Assembly (NCBI GenBank): GCA_035550795.1
Contig: DASZOL010000063.1
Span: 8,230-72,229, forward strand
DNA: 64,000 bases
Direction: 5' to 3'
DNA from: DASRDR01 sp035550795
GTDB lineage: Bacteria; Methylomirabilota; Methylomirabilia; Rokubacteriales; DASRDR01
Part shown: in pieces, positions 34,505-43,001 of the stretch
Layout of the letters: every line of letters begins with the position of its first letter
Position numbering within the stretch: position 1 is the first letter of the stretch
Translations under genes and position numbers: made by a program
Notes under the pieces: generated by a model
The model's input: the letters and a program-made list of their open reading frames with translations, nothing else
What the model was told of the DNA's origin: nothing
The model's database searches: none

Positions 34505-34510
34505 ATGATA
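34505..34510 (-). promoter_or_regulatory. Candidate -10 box for the CoA-transferase operon
   Basis: On the minus strand, TATCAT lies about 40 bases upstream of the subunit A GTG. A 13-codon leader frame (GTG…MNAVLPGRERRGG, then TGA) starts just after it and its stop overlaps the subunit A start. Motif evidence only; the -35 is poor. Confidence 0.3.
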
Positions 34511-34620
34511 GACCCGTGTCGCGGCGCCGGCCAGGCAACCTCCTCGAGAACGGGCGCGCGATCGCACCGCCGCGTGACCCCGGGGGCGCGCGGACGGTCG
34601 GGCGGCGCCCGAGCTGGCCG

Positions 34621-35187
34621 TCAGGTCCGCTCCACGAGAGACCGGACCGATTCCGGAACCTTGTCCCACGTCACGTACATCGCTTGAAAGGGCGCCTCCG
34701 CCGTCCCGATCGGCGGCCCGAACGGGACGAACCCGAGGTGGCGGTAGAGCTTGATCTGTTGCACGGCCGCCGAGATCAGCGCCAGATCGTACCCCTGCCT
34801 CCGACCCCACCGGGCGGCGCGCACGAGCAGCTCCCCGAAGACTCGCCCCCGGCGGTGCTGCGGCTCGATCATCAGCAAGCGCACCTCGCACGCCTTGCGC
34901 GCGGGAGGCAGGTAGGCATCGAGATCGGCCAGCTTCCCGTCCAGCGAGAACGGCCGCTCGCCCGAGACCATCACCATGCCGATCAGCCGCCGTCCCTCTA
35001 GGCAGACGAACGGCGTGCTCCGAGCCAGCAGGCGGTCGACGAGCCGGCGGTCAGGATTCGCCGGATGCTGCGGGATCTCCTCCACGAAGGTCCGGTAGTT
35101 CAGCCGATGGATCGCTTCGATCACCCAGGGCTCGCGGGCGATCCGGTAGGTCCGGCGCGGGCGGCGTCCCGCGTGGGACTGCGTCAT
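34621..35187 (-). CDS. GNAT-fold acyltransferase (FeeM-like)
   Basis: The 188-residue protein has a GNAT-type core: an acyl-CoA-binding region near RLLMIEPQHRRGRVFGELLV with R-x-x-G-x, then YDLALISAAVQQIKLYRHLGF. The N-terminal layout (WVIEAIHRLNYRTFVEEI) resembles N-acyl amino acid synthase-like proteins. The acceptor is unknown. The ATG at 35187 overlaps the stop of a small upstream gene (ATGA); longer readings are rejected as arginine-rich. A 156-base spacer separates it from the CoA-transferase gene downstream. Confidence 0.75.
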   Translation of the reverse strand: MTQSHAGRRPRRTYRIAREPWVIEAIHRLNYRTFVEEIPQHPANPDRRLVDRLLARSTPFVCLEGRRLIGMVMVSGERPFSLDGKLADLDAYLPPARKACEVRLLMIEPQHRRGRVFGELLVRAARWGRRQGYDLALISAAVQQIKLYRHLGFVPFGPPIGTAEAPFQAMYVTWDKVPESVRSLVERT

Positions 35188-35384
35188 GACGTGGCGGCCC
35201 CGAGGGCGATCCAGGCCGCCGCCGCGCCACCGCCCAGGAGCAGCCCGCGGCGCGACAAGGATCCCGGGCCGGGCCCCGCGACGGGCTCGCGGTGGTTGCG
35301 CGCCTGCGCCCAGTCGGCGCGGACCGCGGCAGGCGGGATCCCCTGCCGCCGGGCGGCCGACTGCACCTCCGCGAGGGTGACCAC
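35184..35384 (-). CDS. Small protein with a C-terminal membrane helix
   Basis: The 66-residue GTG-started frame overlaps the GNAT start by four bases, which supports expression. A soluble helix-rich N-terminus (VTLAEVQSAARRQGIPPAAV) is followed by SRRGLLLGGGAAAAWIALGA, a membrane segment preceded by twin arginine, so it may be a tail anchor. The real start may be further upstream, since the frame stays open. No family is recognised. Confidence 0.4.
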   Translation of the reverse strand: MVTLAEVQSAARRQGIPPAAVRADWAQARNHREPVAGPGPGSLSRRGLLLGGGAAAAWIALGAATS

Positions 35385-35407
35385 GGCGTGTCCGAGCGGT
35401 GTCCTGG

Positions 35408-35660
35408 TCAGGGCCGCACCTCTTCGCCGGGCACGTGCTCCCGGTCAGCCGCGACGGCGGCCCCTGGCGTCGGGTCGCATCTCGTCCTCCCGACCGACGT
35501 CGCGGTGAGCACGACGCTGCCGGGGTCGACACTGATCTCACCGACGCGGATTGGGGGCCCGCGCCGCCGCGGGCACGCCCGGGACCGCCGCCAGGAGAAC
35601 GATCAGACCGAGCGTCGCCCGCGATTGTCCCGAGGCGCGCGCCATCGCGATCATCCTCAT
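35408..35660 (-). pseudogene. Possible frameshifted small secreted protein
   Basis: From ATG 35660 the frame gives a good signal peptide (MRMIAMARASGQSRATLGLI… PGVPAAARA) but stops soon after. A one-base shift in the GGGCCCCC run near 35558 would continue as GPPIRVGEISVDPGSVVLTA… to TGA 35408, a protein-like sequence. The 253-base span fits 84 codons plus one extra base. It could be a real frameshift, an assembly error or chance. Confidence 0.35.
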
Positions 35661-35784
35661 CTCCGTTCCAGGCGCGGCTCCGGCGACGCAGACGCGGGCT
35701 CCGGTGCGCGGCATCCTAGCACACGCGCGACCCGAGGCAGGCGGGTCGCGGTGGACGCGGCCAGGCGCCGCGGCCATGAGTTCC

Positions 35785-35814
35785 ATGACAGGACCGCACC
35801 CGGATTGATATAGT
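35785..35814 (+). promoter_or_regulatory. Promoter with extended -10, leaderless start
   Basis: ATGACA (35785-35790), an 18-base spacer and TATAGT (35809-35814), with TGA just before it as an extended -10, end 7 bases before ATG 35822. The transcript should start at the A of the start codon. Confidence 0.65.
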
Positions 35815-35821
35815 GCGCGCC

Positions 35822-36370
35822 ATGCTGGGGCGTTTGCCGGGCTGGCTCGGGTGGGTCCGTGACCCGGAGCACGCGCGCCGTGTCGGCATCCTCGGGCGCA
35901 CGCCCGTTTTCGCCGGCCTCTCGCACCGCCTGCTCGCGCGACTGGCGGTCCAGCTCTTCGAGAAGGCCTATGCCCCGGGGGAAGCAGTGTTCTCGGAAGG
36001 CGATCCGGGGAAGGGCCTGTTCGTGGTCCTGGACGGCGAGATCGAGGTCATCCGCGAAACCGCCCAGGGTCGGCAGCGGATCGTGACCTTCGGACCCGGC
36101 ACCGCCTTCGGCGAGCTCGCGTTGATCGACGACCTGCCGCGGTCCGCCACCGCGCTCGCGACGACGCCCACCCGGCTGCTGATCCTCTACCGGAGCCACT
36201 TCGAGGATCTCGTGGCGGGCGACCGCGTGATCGCGCTGGTCGTGGCAAAGAATCTCCTGCGCCTCCTGGCCGGATACGTGCGCGCCGCCAACGTGACGCG
36301 CGCCAAGGCCGAGGCGGGCGCCGTCCCGGTGCCCGTCGCCGAGGGCGCCGCGCCGCCGGCGGTCCGGTGA
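35822..36370 (+). CDS. Cyclic-nucleotide-binding domain protein
   Basis: The 182-residue protein has a Crp-type cNMP-binding domain (VFAGLSHRLLARLA, EAVFSEGDPGKGLFVVLDGEIEV and the phosphate-binding cassette FGELALIDDLPRSATALA), with a C-terminal helix but no DNA-binding domain. A nucleotide-sensing role is likely. A cyclase domain is encoded in this window (60803-61909), but no direct link can be shown. It overlaps the AI-2E-type permease gene (GTGA), suggesting the binding protein regulates that membrane protein. Confidence 0.88.
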   Translation: MLGRLPGWLGWVRDPEHARRVGILGRTPVFAGLSHRLLARLAVQLFEKAYAPGEAVFSEGDPGKGLFVVLDGEIEVIRETAQGRQRIVTFGPGTAFGELALIDDLPRSATALATTPTRLLILYRSHFEDLVAGDRVIALVVAKNLLRLLAGYVRAANVTRAKAEAGAVPVPVAEGAAPPAVR

Positions 36371-37497
36371 GTGACGTTCCGGTCGTCATCGAGCCGGCCG
36401 CCAGCCCCGCGTACCGGGGCCCATCCCCGGTCGCCTGGCTTGCGGTCATCGCCGTCGTCGTGGGCGTCGGCTTTCTCCTGCGCGGACTGGTCATCCCGAT
36501 CGCGCTGGCCGCCCTCCTCGCCTACTTCCTGAACCCGCTCGCCGTGTGGATCCAGGGGTTCGGGATCCGACGGACGGTCTCCGTGACGGCGCTCTTCGCG
36601 GGCTTCGCGCTGCTCGTGGTGCTCCTGGCCACTCTAGTGGCGCCGCGCTTCCGCGCCGAGGTCGTCGCCCTCGTCTCGAATCTCCCATTCCTGGCCTGGA
36701 CGCTCGAGTCCGGCGTCGATGGGCTCCAGACCGAGCTCGTCAAGGCCTACCCTCAGGTGCAGCGCTTCCTGCCGAAGGAGCCGCGGCGCGAAGGCTGGCT
36801 GCTCGCGTTCATCGAGGAGCGCCTGGGCAATGCGTCCCAGCTCCTGGCCCACTTCGGACTGATCGCCTTCTTCGTCGCGCTCACGCCCATCTTCGCCTTC
36901 TTCTTTCTCCGGGACGGCGGGGCCATCGTGGCCTACCTGATCGACCGCCTGCGGCCCGTACACATCGAGACGACCGTGGCCGTGTGGTGCGAGATCGATC
37001 GGATCATCGGCCGCTACCTGCGCGGCCTGGCTCTGGACGCTCTCGTGATCGGCGCCCTCGCCACCCTGGGACTGTGGCTCGTCGGCGCGCCCTACCCGTG
37101 GCTGCTCGGCGCCTTCACCGCCCTCGTGAATCCCCTGCCCTACCTCGGGACCATCCTGAGCGTGAGTGTGGCCGCCGTCGTGGCGATCGCCAACGCGCAG
37201 CCTTTCGGCCAGATCGGCTGGATCGTCGCCGTCTTCGTGGTGATCCGGATCCTCGACGACCTCGCCGTGGCGCCGATGACAATCGGCAGCAGCGTCCACA
37301 TGCACCCCATGCTGGTGCTCGTGTCGATCCTGGTGGGGGAGCACACGCTCGGGCTTCTCGGGATGGTGGCCGCCGTACCGCTCGTGACCGTGGTCAAGGA
37401 GACCGCGCGGCTGCTCCTCGAGCACCGACGGAACCTGGCGCGGCCCCACGCGCCGGTCGCCGGTCGCGCGGGGCGAGTTCCCGGGTATGTCTGCTGA
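36367..37497 (+). CDS. AI-2E (PerM/UPF0118) family membrane permease
   Basis: The 376-residue protein has about eight membrane helices with the family features: two N-terminal hairpin helices (LAVIAVVVGVGFLLRGLVIP), a long soluble amphipathic stretch (residues ~105-165), and the late motif AFTALVNPLPYLGTILS with the conserved Pro-Leu-Pro-Tyr-Leu-Gly. Members transport autoinducer-2 or act as Na+/H+ antiporters; the substrate here is unknown. Its start overlaps the cNMP-binding gene by four bases and its end overlaps the aminotransferase start by 11 bases. Confidence 0.88.
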   Translation: MSDVPVVIEPAASPAYRGPSPVAWLAVIAVVVGVGFLLRGLVIPIALAALLAYFLNPLAVWIQGFGIRRTVSVTALFAGFALLVVLLATLVAPRFRAEVVALVSNLPFLAWTLESGVDGLQTELVKAYPQVQRFLPKEPRREGWLLAFIEERLGNASQLLAHFGLIAFFVALTPIFAFFFLRDGGAIVAYLIDRLRPVHIETTVAVWCEIDRIIGRYLRGLALDALVIGALATLGLWLVGAPYPWLLGAFTALVNPLPYLGTILSVSVAAVVAIANAQPFGQIGWIVAVFVVIRILDDLAVAPMTIGSSVHMHPMLVLVSILVGEHTLGLLGMVAAVPLVTVVKETARLLLEHRRNLARPHAPVAGRAGRVPGYVC

Positions 37498-38683
37498 CCT
37501 CGCGCTCCCGACCCGGCTCCTCATGGGCTCGGGCCCGTCGAGCCCGGACCCACGCGTCCTCCGGGCCATGGCCGCTCCGCTCGTCGGGCAGTTCGACCCG
37601 GCGTTCACCGCCCTCATGGCCGAGACGCAGGAGCTCCTCCGGCGCGTGCTCCGCACGCAGAACCGGTCCACGTTCCCGGTGCCGGGCACCAGCCGGGCCG
37701 GCATGGAGGCGGCCGTCGTCAGCCTCGTCGAACCGGGGGAGCGGGTGCTCGTGGTCGAGAACGGGCGCTTCGGCTTGCTCTTCGAGGACATCGCCCGGCG
37801 CGCGGGGGCCGACGTCGCCGTCGTGCGGGCGCCCTGGGGGGCGCCGATCGATCCGGACGACGTGAGGCGCGCTCTCGAGACTGCCCGGGCGGCCGCCGTT
37901 CTCATCGTCCATGCGGAGACCTCCACCGGTGTGATGAATCCCGTCCGCGAGGTGGCGAGCGCGGCTCACCAGCACGGCGTGCCGGTCGTCGTGGACGCGG
38001 TGTGCTCGTTCGCAGGAGCTCCCGTCGAGACGGACGCCTGGGTGCTCGACATCGTGGTGGCCGGCACCCAGAAGTGTCTCGGGTGTCCGTCGGGCCTCGC
38101 CCCCGTCACCTATTCGGAGGCGGTCGCCACCCGCATGGGCCGGCGCCGGAGCCCGATCCGCTCCAACTATCTCGACCTGACCCAGCTCGACCGCTACTGG
38201 AGCCCGGAGCGTCTCAACCACCACACGGCCCCGACGACGATGGTCTACGGGCTCAGGGAGGCGCTGCGCATCGTGCTCGAGGAGGGACTCGAGGGGCGGA
38301 TCGCGCGCCACCGCGATGCGGGCGAAGCGATGGTGGCGGGCCTCACGGCCCTGGGCCTCGCTCTCTACGGTCAGCCGCCCGGTCCGGGCAAGATGCCGAT
38401 GGTGGCGCCCGTCGTGGTTCCGGAGGGCGTCGACGACGCGCGGTTCCGCTCGCGGCTGCTCGACGCCCACGGCATCGAGATCATGGGGGCGTTCGGCCCC
38501 CTCGCCGGCCGCGTCTGGCGGATCGGGACCATGGCAGACAACGCCCGCCGCGCCCCGGTTCTCCGGACGCTCGCCGCGCTGGCGGACACGCTCGGCGGGC
38601 GGGCAAGCGCTGCGCTCCCCGAGGCCCTCAGGGCGGCAGGCCAGCGCTTCGACGCGCTCGCCCCCGCGCCGGCCCCCGCCTGA
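37487..38683 (+). CDS. Class V aminotransferase (alanine-glyoxylate / serine-glyoxylate type)
   Basis: The 398-residue PLP enzyme matches SgaA/AGXT-like transaminases: MGSGPSSPDPRVLRAMAAPL at the start, GTSRAGMEAAVVSLVEPGE near residue 65, DAVCSFAGAPVETD near residue 180, and the PLP lysine in GTQKCLGCPSGLAP near residue 195. It probably transfers an amino group to glyoxylate or pyruvate. The ATG lies inside the end of the permease gene. Confidence 0.9.
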   Translation: MSADLALPTRLLMGSGPSSPDPRVLRAMAAPLVGQFDPAFTALMAETQELLRRVLRTQNRSTFPVPGTSRAGMEAAVVSLVEPGERVLVVENGRFGLLFEDIARRAGADVAVVRAPWGAPIDPDDVRRALETARAAAVLIVHAETSTGVMNPVREVASAAHQHGVPVVVDAVCSFAGAPVETDAWVLDIVVAGTQKCLGCPSGLAPVTYSEAVATRMGRRRSPIRSNYLDLTQLDRYWSPERLNHHTAPTTMVYGLREALRIVLEEGLEGRIARHRDAGEAMVAGLTALGLALYGQPPGPGKMPMVAPVVVPEGVDDARFRSRLLDAHGIEIMGAFGPLAGRVWRIGTMADNARRAPVLRTLAALADTLGGRASAALPEALRAAGQRFDALAPAPAPA

Positions 38684-38782
38684 CCGCCTCGCCGCCCGTC
38701 ACGCGCGCTCCACGAGGTGGATCCCGCGGCCATCGCCACGGACCGCGAAGTCGTCAGGCCGGAGCGCCTCGACAGGCATCGA

Positions 38783-39688
38783 TCAGGACTCGCCGCGCAG
38801 CGTCGGATCGAGGACGTCGCGCAGCCAGTCCCCGGTCCGGCTGACCACCAGCGAGGTGAGCATCAGCACGACGCCGGGGCACACCGAGATCCACCAGGCC
38901 GAGTCGAGGTACTCCCGCCCCTCGTGGATCATGCCGCCCCAGGACGGGGTCGGCGGCTGGATCCCGAGTCCCAGGAACGACAGCGTCGCCTCGAGGACGA
39001 TCGCCCGCGCCAGCTCGAGCGTGGCAATGACCATGAACGTCGACGCGACGTTCGGCAGGATGTGGCGCACGAGGACACGCGGCACCGACCCGCCCAGCCC
39101 GAGGATCGCGCTCACGAAGTCGCGCTGGCGGAGGGACAGCACCTGCGAGCGCAGCACGCGGGCGTACGTGACCCAGCCGGAGAGACCGACCACGACGACC
39201 AGGTTCTGGAAGGACGGCCCCAGAACCGCGATGATCCCGATCGCGAGCAGGATGAACGGGAACGCGAGCTGGGCGTCGGCGAGGGTCATGACCACCTCGT
39301 CCATCCATCCGCCCCGGAATCCGGCGAGGAGCCCGAGCAGGCCGCCCATGATTCCTCCCACTGCCACCGCCGCGAACCCGATCGTCAGCGACACCCGCGT
39401 CCCGAAGACCATCCGCGACAGCACGTCCCGGCCGAGCTGATCCGTCCCGAGCAGGTAGGCCTTCCCATCGGCGGCCTCGAGCGTGGGTGCCGTGAGCCGC
39501 GCCCGCAGCGACCCGCGCTCCGGGTTGTGGGGGGCGATCAGCGGCGCCGCAAGGGCAACGACCGCCAGCGCGGCCACAAATGCCGCCCCGACGTAAAGGG
39601 GCCACGGCACGCGCCGCCGCCGTGCGGCCGGCGGCGCCGGCAGGCTCAGGGCCAGGGCACCACGCGAGGCGGCGGGCGCGGTCGTCAC
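38783..39688 (-). CDS. Peptide/nickel ABC permease (DppC-like)
   Basis: The 301-residue membrane protein has the OppC_N segment (VPWPLYVGAAFVAALAVVAL), KAYLLGTDQLGRDVLSRMVFG, and the EAA-type loop ILGLGGSVPRVLVRHILPN, ending GDWLRDVLDPTLRG as in DppC. GTG at 39688 overlaps the DppB stop by four bases. Together with the DppB- and DppA-like proteins it imports oligopeptides or similar solutes. No ATPase genes are present here, so they must be encoded elsewhere. Confidence 0.9.
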   Translation of the reverse strand: MTTAPAASRGALALSLPAPPAARRRRVPWPLYVGAAFVAALAVVALAAPLIAPHNPERGSLRARLTAPTLEAADGKAYLLGTDQLGRDVLSRMVFGTRVSLTIGFAAVAVGGIMGGLLGLLAGFRGGWMDEVVMTLADAQLAFPFILLAIGIIAVLGPSFQNLVVVVGLSGWVTYARVLRSQVLSLRQRDFVSAILGLGGSVPRVLVRHILPNVASTFMVIATLELARAIVLEATLSFLGLGIQPPTPSWGGMIHEGREYLDSAWWISVCPGVVLMLTSLVVSRTGDWLRDVLDPTLRGES

Positions 39689-40608
39689 GCCCGCGCCCGC
39701 GGATCGAGCATCCCGTAGAGCACGTCCAGGATCAGGTTGATGACAATGAACAGGACCGCCGCGATGAAGACCGTGGCCTGCACGACCGGGTAGTCGCGGT
39801 TGTAGATTGACTGGATCGCCAGCCGACCGATCCCCGGCCACGCGAACACCGTCTCCGTGACCACCGCGCCGCCGAGCAGCGAACCGAACTGCAGCCCCGT
39901 GATCGTCAGGATCGGCAGCGCGGCGTTCCGCAGGGTGTGCTTCGCCACGACCCACATCTCGGAGACTCCCTTGGCCCGGGCGGTCCGGACGAAGTCGGCC
40001 CGCAAGACCTCCAGCACCGCCGACCGCGTGATACGCGCGATCGAGGCCATCGTGAACGCGCCGAGCGTGAGCGCGGGGAGCACGAGGTGCCGCCAGTCGC
40101 CCCGCCCCGAGGTCGGGAACATGTCAAGCCGGAGCGCCAGGACCAGGATGAGCAAGATGCCGATGAAGAAGGTGGGCGCCGATTGACCGACGAGCGCCAA
40201 ACCCATCGCGGCGTGGTCCAGCGCCGAATTCCGCCGAACGGCCGACAGGACGCCGACGGGAAAGGCGACGGCGACGGCCACGGCGAAGGCCACCAGCCCC
40301 AGCTCGAACGTCGCGCGCAGGTACGAGCCCGCCACCTCCATCGCGGGCTGGCGGAAGTGGATCGAGCGCCCGAAGTCGCCCCGCACGACGTTCGCCAGGA
40401 AGATCCCGTACTGCACCAGCAGGGGCTGATCGAGCCCGAGATCTCGGCGGACGCGCTCCATCTCGGCGATCGGCGCATCGGGCGGGAGCAGCAGCGGAAC
40501 GGGGTCGCCCGACAGCCGCATCACGACGAACACGACCGTGGAGACGAGCCAGAGGGCAACGAGCGTCCGGAAGAGCCGATAGGCGAAGAACCCGCCGAAG
40601 CCGCGCAT
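39685..40608 (-). CDS. Peptide/nickel ABC permease (DppB-like)
   Basis: The 307-residue protein has the DppB/OppB start (FAYRLFRTLVALWLVSTVVFVVMRL), an N-terminal extracytoplasmic part (RRDLGLDQPLLVQYG… GDFGRSI), and the permease EAA loop (ARAKGVSEMWVVAKHTLRNAALP), ending DPRARA. It forms the membrane channel with DppC. An intrinsic terminator separates it from the upstream binding-protein gene. Confidence 0.9.
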   Translation of the reverse strand: MRGFGGFFAYRLFRTLVALWLVSTVVFVVMRLSGDPVPLLLPPDAPIAEMERVRRDLGLDQPLLVQYGIFLANVVRGDFGRSIHFRQPAMEVAGSYLRATFELGLVAFAVAVAVAFPVGVLSAVRRNSALDHAAMGLALVGQSAPTFFIGILLILVLALRLDMFPTSGRGDWRHLVLPALTLGAFTMASIARITRSAVLEVLRADFVRTARAKGVSEMWVVAKHTLRNAALPILTITGLQFGSLLGGAVVTETVFAWPGIGRLAIQSIYNRDYPVVQATVFIAAVLFIVINLILDVLYGMLDPRARA

Positions 40609-40611
40609 GGG

Positions 40612-40651
40612 TGAAAAAGCCGGTCCCGGAGCGGCCCGCTCCGGGACCGGC
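40612..40651 (-). terminator. Intrinsic terminator/attenuator between binding protein and permease
   Basis: On the minus strand a 15-16 base-pair stem (GCCGGTCCCGGAGCGG with its complement, 40619-40651) is followed directly by TTTTT. It lies after the binding-protein stop and before the DppB ATG, so it should reduce read-through and give more binding protein than permease. Confidence 0.85.
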
Positions 40652-40668
40652 AGGCTGCCTTGACGGCG

Positions 40669-42294
40669 CTAGGCGCGCCGCATCTTCAGGTTGAAGCGCC
40701 GGATCTCAAACTGCTGGTTCGGATTCGGGGTGAAGTCGACGTACTTCTGGAGGCCGTAGTCCTCGTACGGCTGGACGACGACGATCCAGGGATGGTGCTC
40801 GAGGAAGATCTTCGTCATCTTGCGGTACGCCTCTCCCCGGAACTTCTCGTCGAGGGAGAAGCGCGCCGCGTTCCCGAGCTCGTCGAACTCCGGATGCCGC
40901 CAGTAGTCCTGGGGTCCGCCCGGGGCAAGCAGCCGCCACATCATCCCGTCAGGGTCTCGAAGGGTCGAGGTCGGATCCGACCACCAGAGGCCCTTGAAGG
41001 TCTTTTCTCGATTCTTCTGCGCCCGGACCGAGTACTCCACGACCTCGACGACCGCATTGAGCCCGACGTCCTTCCACATCGCCGCGATCGCCTCGGACAT
41101 CACCTTGTCGTTCGCCGTGTACCCGACCGTGGTCTCGATGTAGATCGGCTCGTTCTTGTAGCCGGACTTCTTGAGCCGCTCCTTGGCTTCCTTCGGGTCG
41201 TACGCGAGCGGCGGGAGCGCGGTGTCGAAGTGGCTGTCACCCTGGGCGATCGGGCCGCTCGGGACGATGCCGCGTCCCCGCCAGAGCTCCTTGACGATCG
41301 CCGGTCGATCGATCGCCAGCGACATCGCCTGCTTGACAAGCGGATTGTCCAGCGGCGGGACCTTGGAGTTCACGGCGAGCACGTACAGGCCGGCGTAGAG
41401 GGCTCCGGTCGCCCGGGTCCCCGCGTTCTGATTCACGCGGTCGAAGTGGTCCGGCGGGAGCAGCACCATCGCATCGATCTCGCCCTTGAGGAGCGCGGCC
41501 ACGCGCGCGGCGTTCTCCGGGATCGGCCGGAAGACCACGCGGTCGACATCGATCTTGCCCCCCCAGTAGTCCGGGTTGGCATCGAGCACCGTCTTGTCGT
41601 CCTTCGTCCAGGAGCCGAACCGCACGGGGCCCGTGCCAACGGGCTTGGCGTTGAACGTGTCGGGGCCCACCTGGGTGAGGTACTTCTTGGGCACGATCTG
41701 GCCGCCGTAGAAGGCGAGCCGGGCTGGCATCAGCGGATCCGGCTTCTTGGTGTGGATCACCAGGGTGAACGGATCCGGCGCCTCGATCCGGTCGATGGTG
41801 GTGAAGACGGTCGCCACCATCGTCTTCGCAGCCGGGTCGTAGGTCCGCTCGAGGCTGAACTTGGCGTCCTCGGCGGTGAATGCGTCGCCGTTGTGCCACT
41901 TGACGCCCTGGCGCAGCTTGAACGCCCACGTCTGGGGGCCGGTGGCCTTCCACTCGGTGGCCAGCCCCGCGTGGAGCTTCTGGTCAGGGCGACGGCTCGT
42001 CAGGTTGTCGAAGACGTTGAAGGAGACCCTGATGTCGTTGGCCGAGGTGGAGATGTGCGGATCGAACTTCGAGATGTCTCCTCCCTGCGCGACGACGAGC
42101 TCCCGCTTCTGGGTCGTCTGGGCTCGGGCGCGCGCCGGAGCCGCCGCGTCGGCCAGCGCGCCAGCCCCCGCGGCGGTCAGACCGAGCACGCCGGCCCGAC
42201 GCAGGAAGTCGCGTCGCGACACGGCTCCCCTCTCGAACACGTTCAACAGCGACTCGACTGTCGGGGTCTCCGCGTTTCGCGTCTCCTGCTCCAT
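40669..42294 (-). CDS. Peptide ABC transporter substrate-binding protein (DppA/OppA family, Tat-exported)
   Basis: The 541-residue protein has a Tat signal (SRRDFLRRAGVLGLTAAGAGAL near residues 26-45), then an SBP_bac_5 fold: GGDISKFDPHISTSANDIRV, WAFKLRQGVKWHNGDAFTAE, YWRHPEFDELGNAARFSLDE. It binds peptides or other amphipathic solutes in the periplasm. ATG 42294 is preferred over the one 21 bases earlier because AGGAGG lies 7 bases before it. A promoter is predicted upstream (TTGACA-17-TACCTT). Confidence 0.92.
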   Translation of the reverse strand: MEQETRNAETPTVESLLNVFERGAVSRRDFLRRAGVLGLTAAGAGALADAAAPARARAQTTQKRELVVAQGGDISKFDPHISTSANDIRVSFNVFDNLTSRRPDQKLHAGLATEWKATGPQTWAFKLRQGVKWHNGDAFTAEDAKFSLERTYDPAAKTMVATVFTTIDRIEAPDPFTLVIHTKKPDPLMPARLAFYGGQIVPKKYLTQVGPDTFNAKPVGTGPVRFGSWTKDDKTVLDANPDYWGGKIDVDRVVFRPIPENAARVAALLKGEIDAMVLLPPDHFDRVNQNAGTRATGALYAGLYVLAVNSKVPPLDNPLVKQAMSLAIDRPAIVKELWRGRGIVPSGPIAQGDSHFDTALPPLAYDPKEAKERLKKSGYKNEPIYIETTVGYTANDKVMSEAIAAMWKDVGLNAVVEVVEYSVRAQKNREKTFKGLWWSDPTSTLRDPDGMMWRLLAPGGPQDYWRHPEFDELGNAARFSLDEKFRGEAYRKMTKIFLEHHPWIVVVQPYEDYGLQKYVDFTPNPNQQFEIRRFNLKMRRA

Positions 42295-42366
42295 CCCTAG
42301 CCTCCTGGTTGTCATCTGGGAGTTGACGCACCGGTCCGTCTGGTCGCGCTGTCGCGGGGCGCGCCT

Positions 42367-42418
42367 AAGGTAGAGAATGGCCCAACCCTTGTCAAGCTGC
42401 GGAGGCGCGTGGTACGGT
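42367..42418. promoter_or_regulatory. Divergent promoters sharing -35 sequence
   Basis: On the minus strand TTGACA (42395-42390), 17 bases, TACCTT (42372-42367) serve the peptide importer. On the plus strand TTGTCA (42389-42394), 18 bases, TACGGT (42413-42418) serve the flavin reductase. The two -35 boxes overlap on a palindromic TTGTCAA. Confidence 0.6.
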
Positions 42419-42431
42419 CGTCGCGAGCCCG

Positions 42432-42920
42432 ATGGCGCTCACCCCGATCGAGTTCCGCACCGCCCTGCGCTCCTTCGCGGCCGGCGTCACGGTCGTGACG
42501 ACCCGCGATCCCGAGGGACGGCCTTCGGGCCTGACGGCCAGCGCCTTCACGTCCGTCTCGCTGGATCCGCCGCTGGTGCTGGTCTGCGTGGACCACGCGG
42601 CCACCGCTCATCCGGACTTCCGTACGTGCGGCCGGTTCGCCGTCAACGCCCTCCGGCGTGAGCAGGAGCCGCTCTCGCGAAGGTTCGCGGTCTCGGGCGG
42701 CGACAAGTTCCAGGGGGTGCCGCATCACGACGGCAAGAGCGGCCTGCCCCTCCTCGACGACGCCCTGGTGACCCTCGAGTGCCGCGTCGTGGCGGCGCAC
42801 GAGGCCGGAGATCACACGATCTTTATCGGCGAGGTGGAGTCCGCCTCGGTCGCCGGCGGGCGGCCCCTCGTGTACTTCCGCGGCGCCTACCACAGCCTCG
42901 CCAACGAGGACGCCCATTGA
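42432..42920 (+). CDS. Flavin reductase domain protein (FMN-binding)
   Basis: The 162-residue protein is a flavin-reductase-like split-barrel: ALRSFAAGVTVVTTRDPEG, the FMN-contact GLTASAFTSVSLDPPLVLV, and a HTIFIGEVESA strand with the conserved His. It reduces flavin with NAD(P)H for a partner monooxygenase, which is not evident nearby. It is divergent from the peptide importer with overlapping promoters. Confidence 0.9.
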   Translation: MALTPIEFRTALRSFAAGVTVVTTRDPEGRPSGLTASAFTSVSLDPPLVLVCVDHAATAHPDFRTCGRFAVNALRREQEPLSRRFAVSGGDKFQGVPHHDGKSGLPLLDDALVTLECRVVAAHEAGDHTIFIGEVESASVAGGRPLVYFRGAYHSLANEDAH

Positions 42921-43001
42921 TGATCGTCCGCCCGCTCTCACCCGGCGAGGTGCCCGCCCGGCGCGGACCCATCACACCCACGGAAAAAACCGGAGGATCC
43001 C

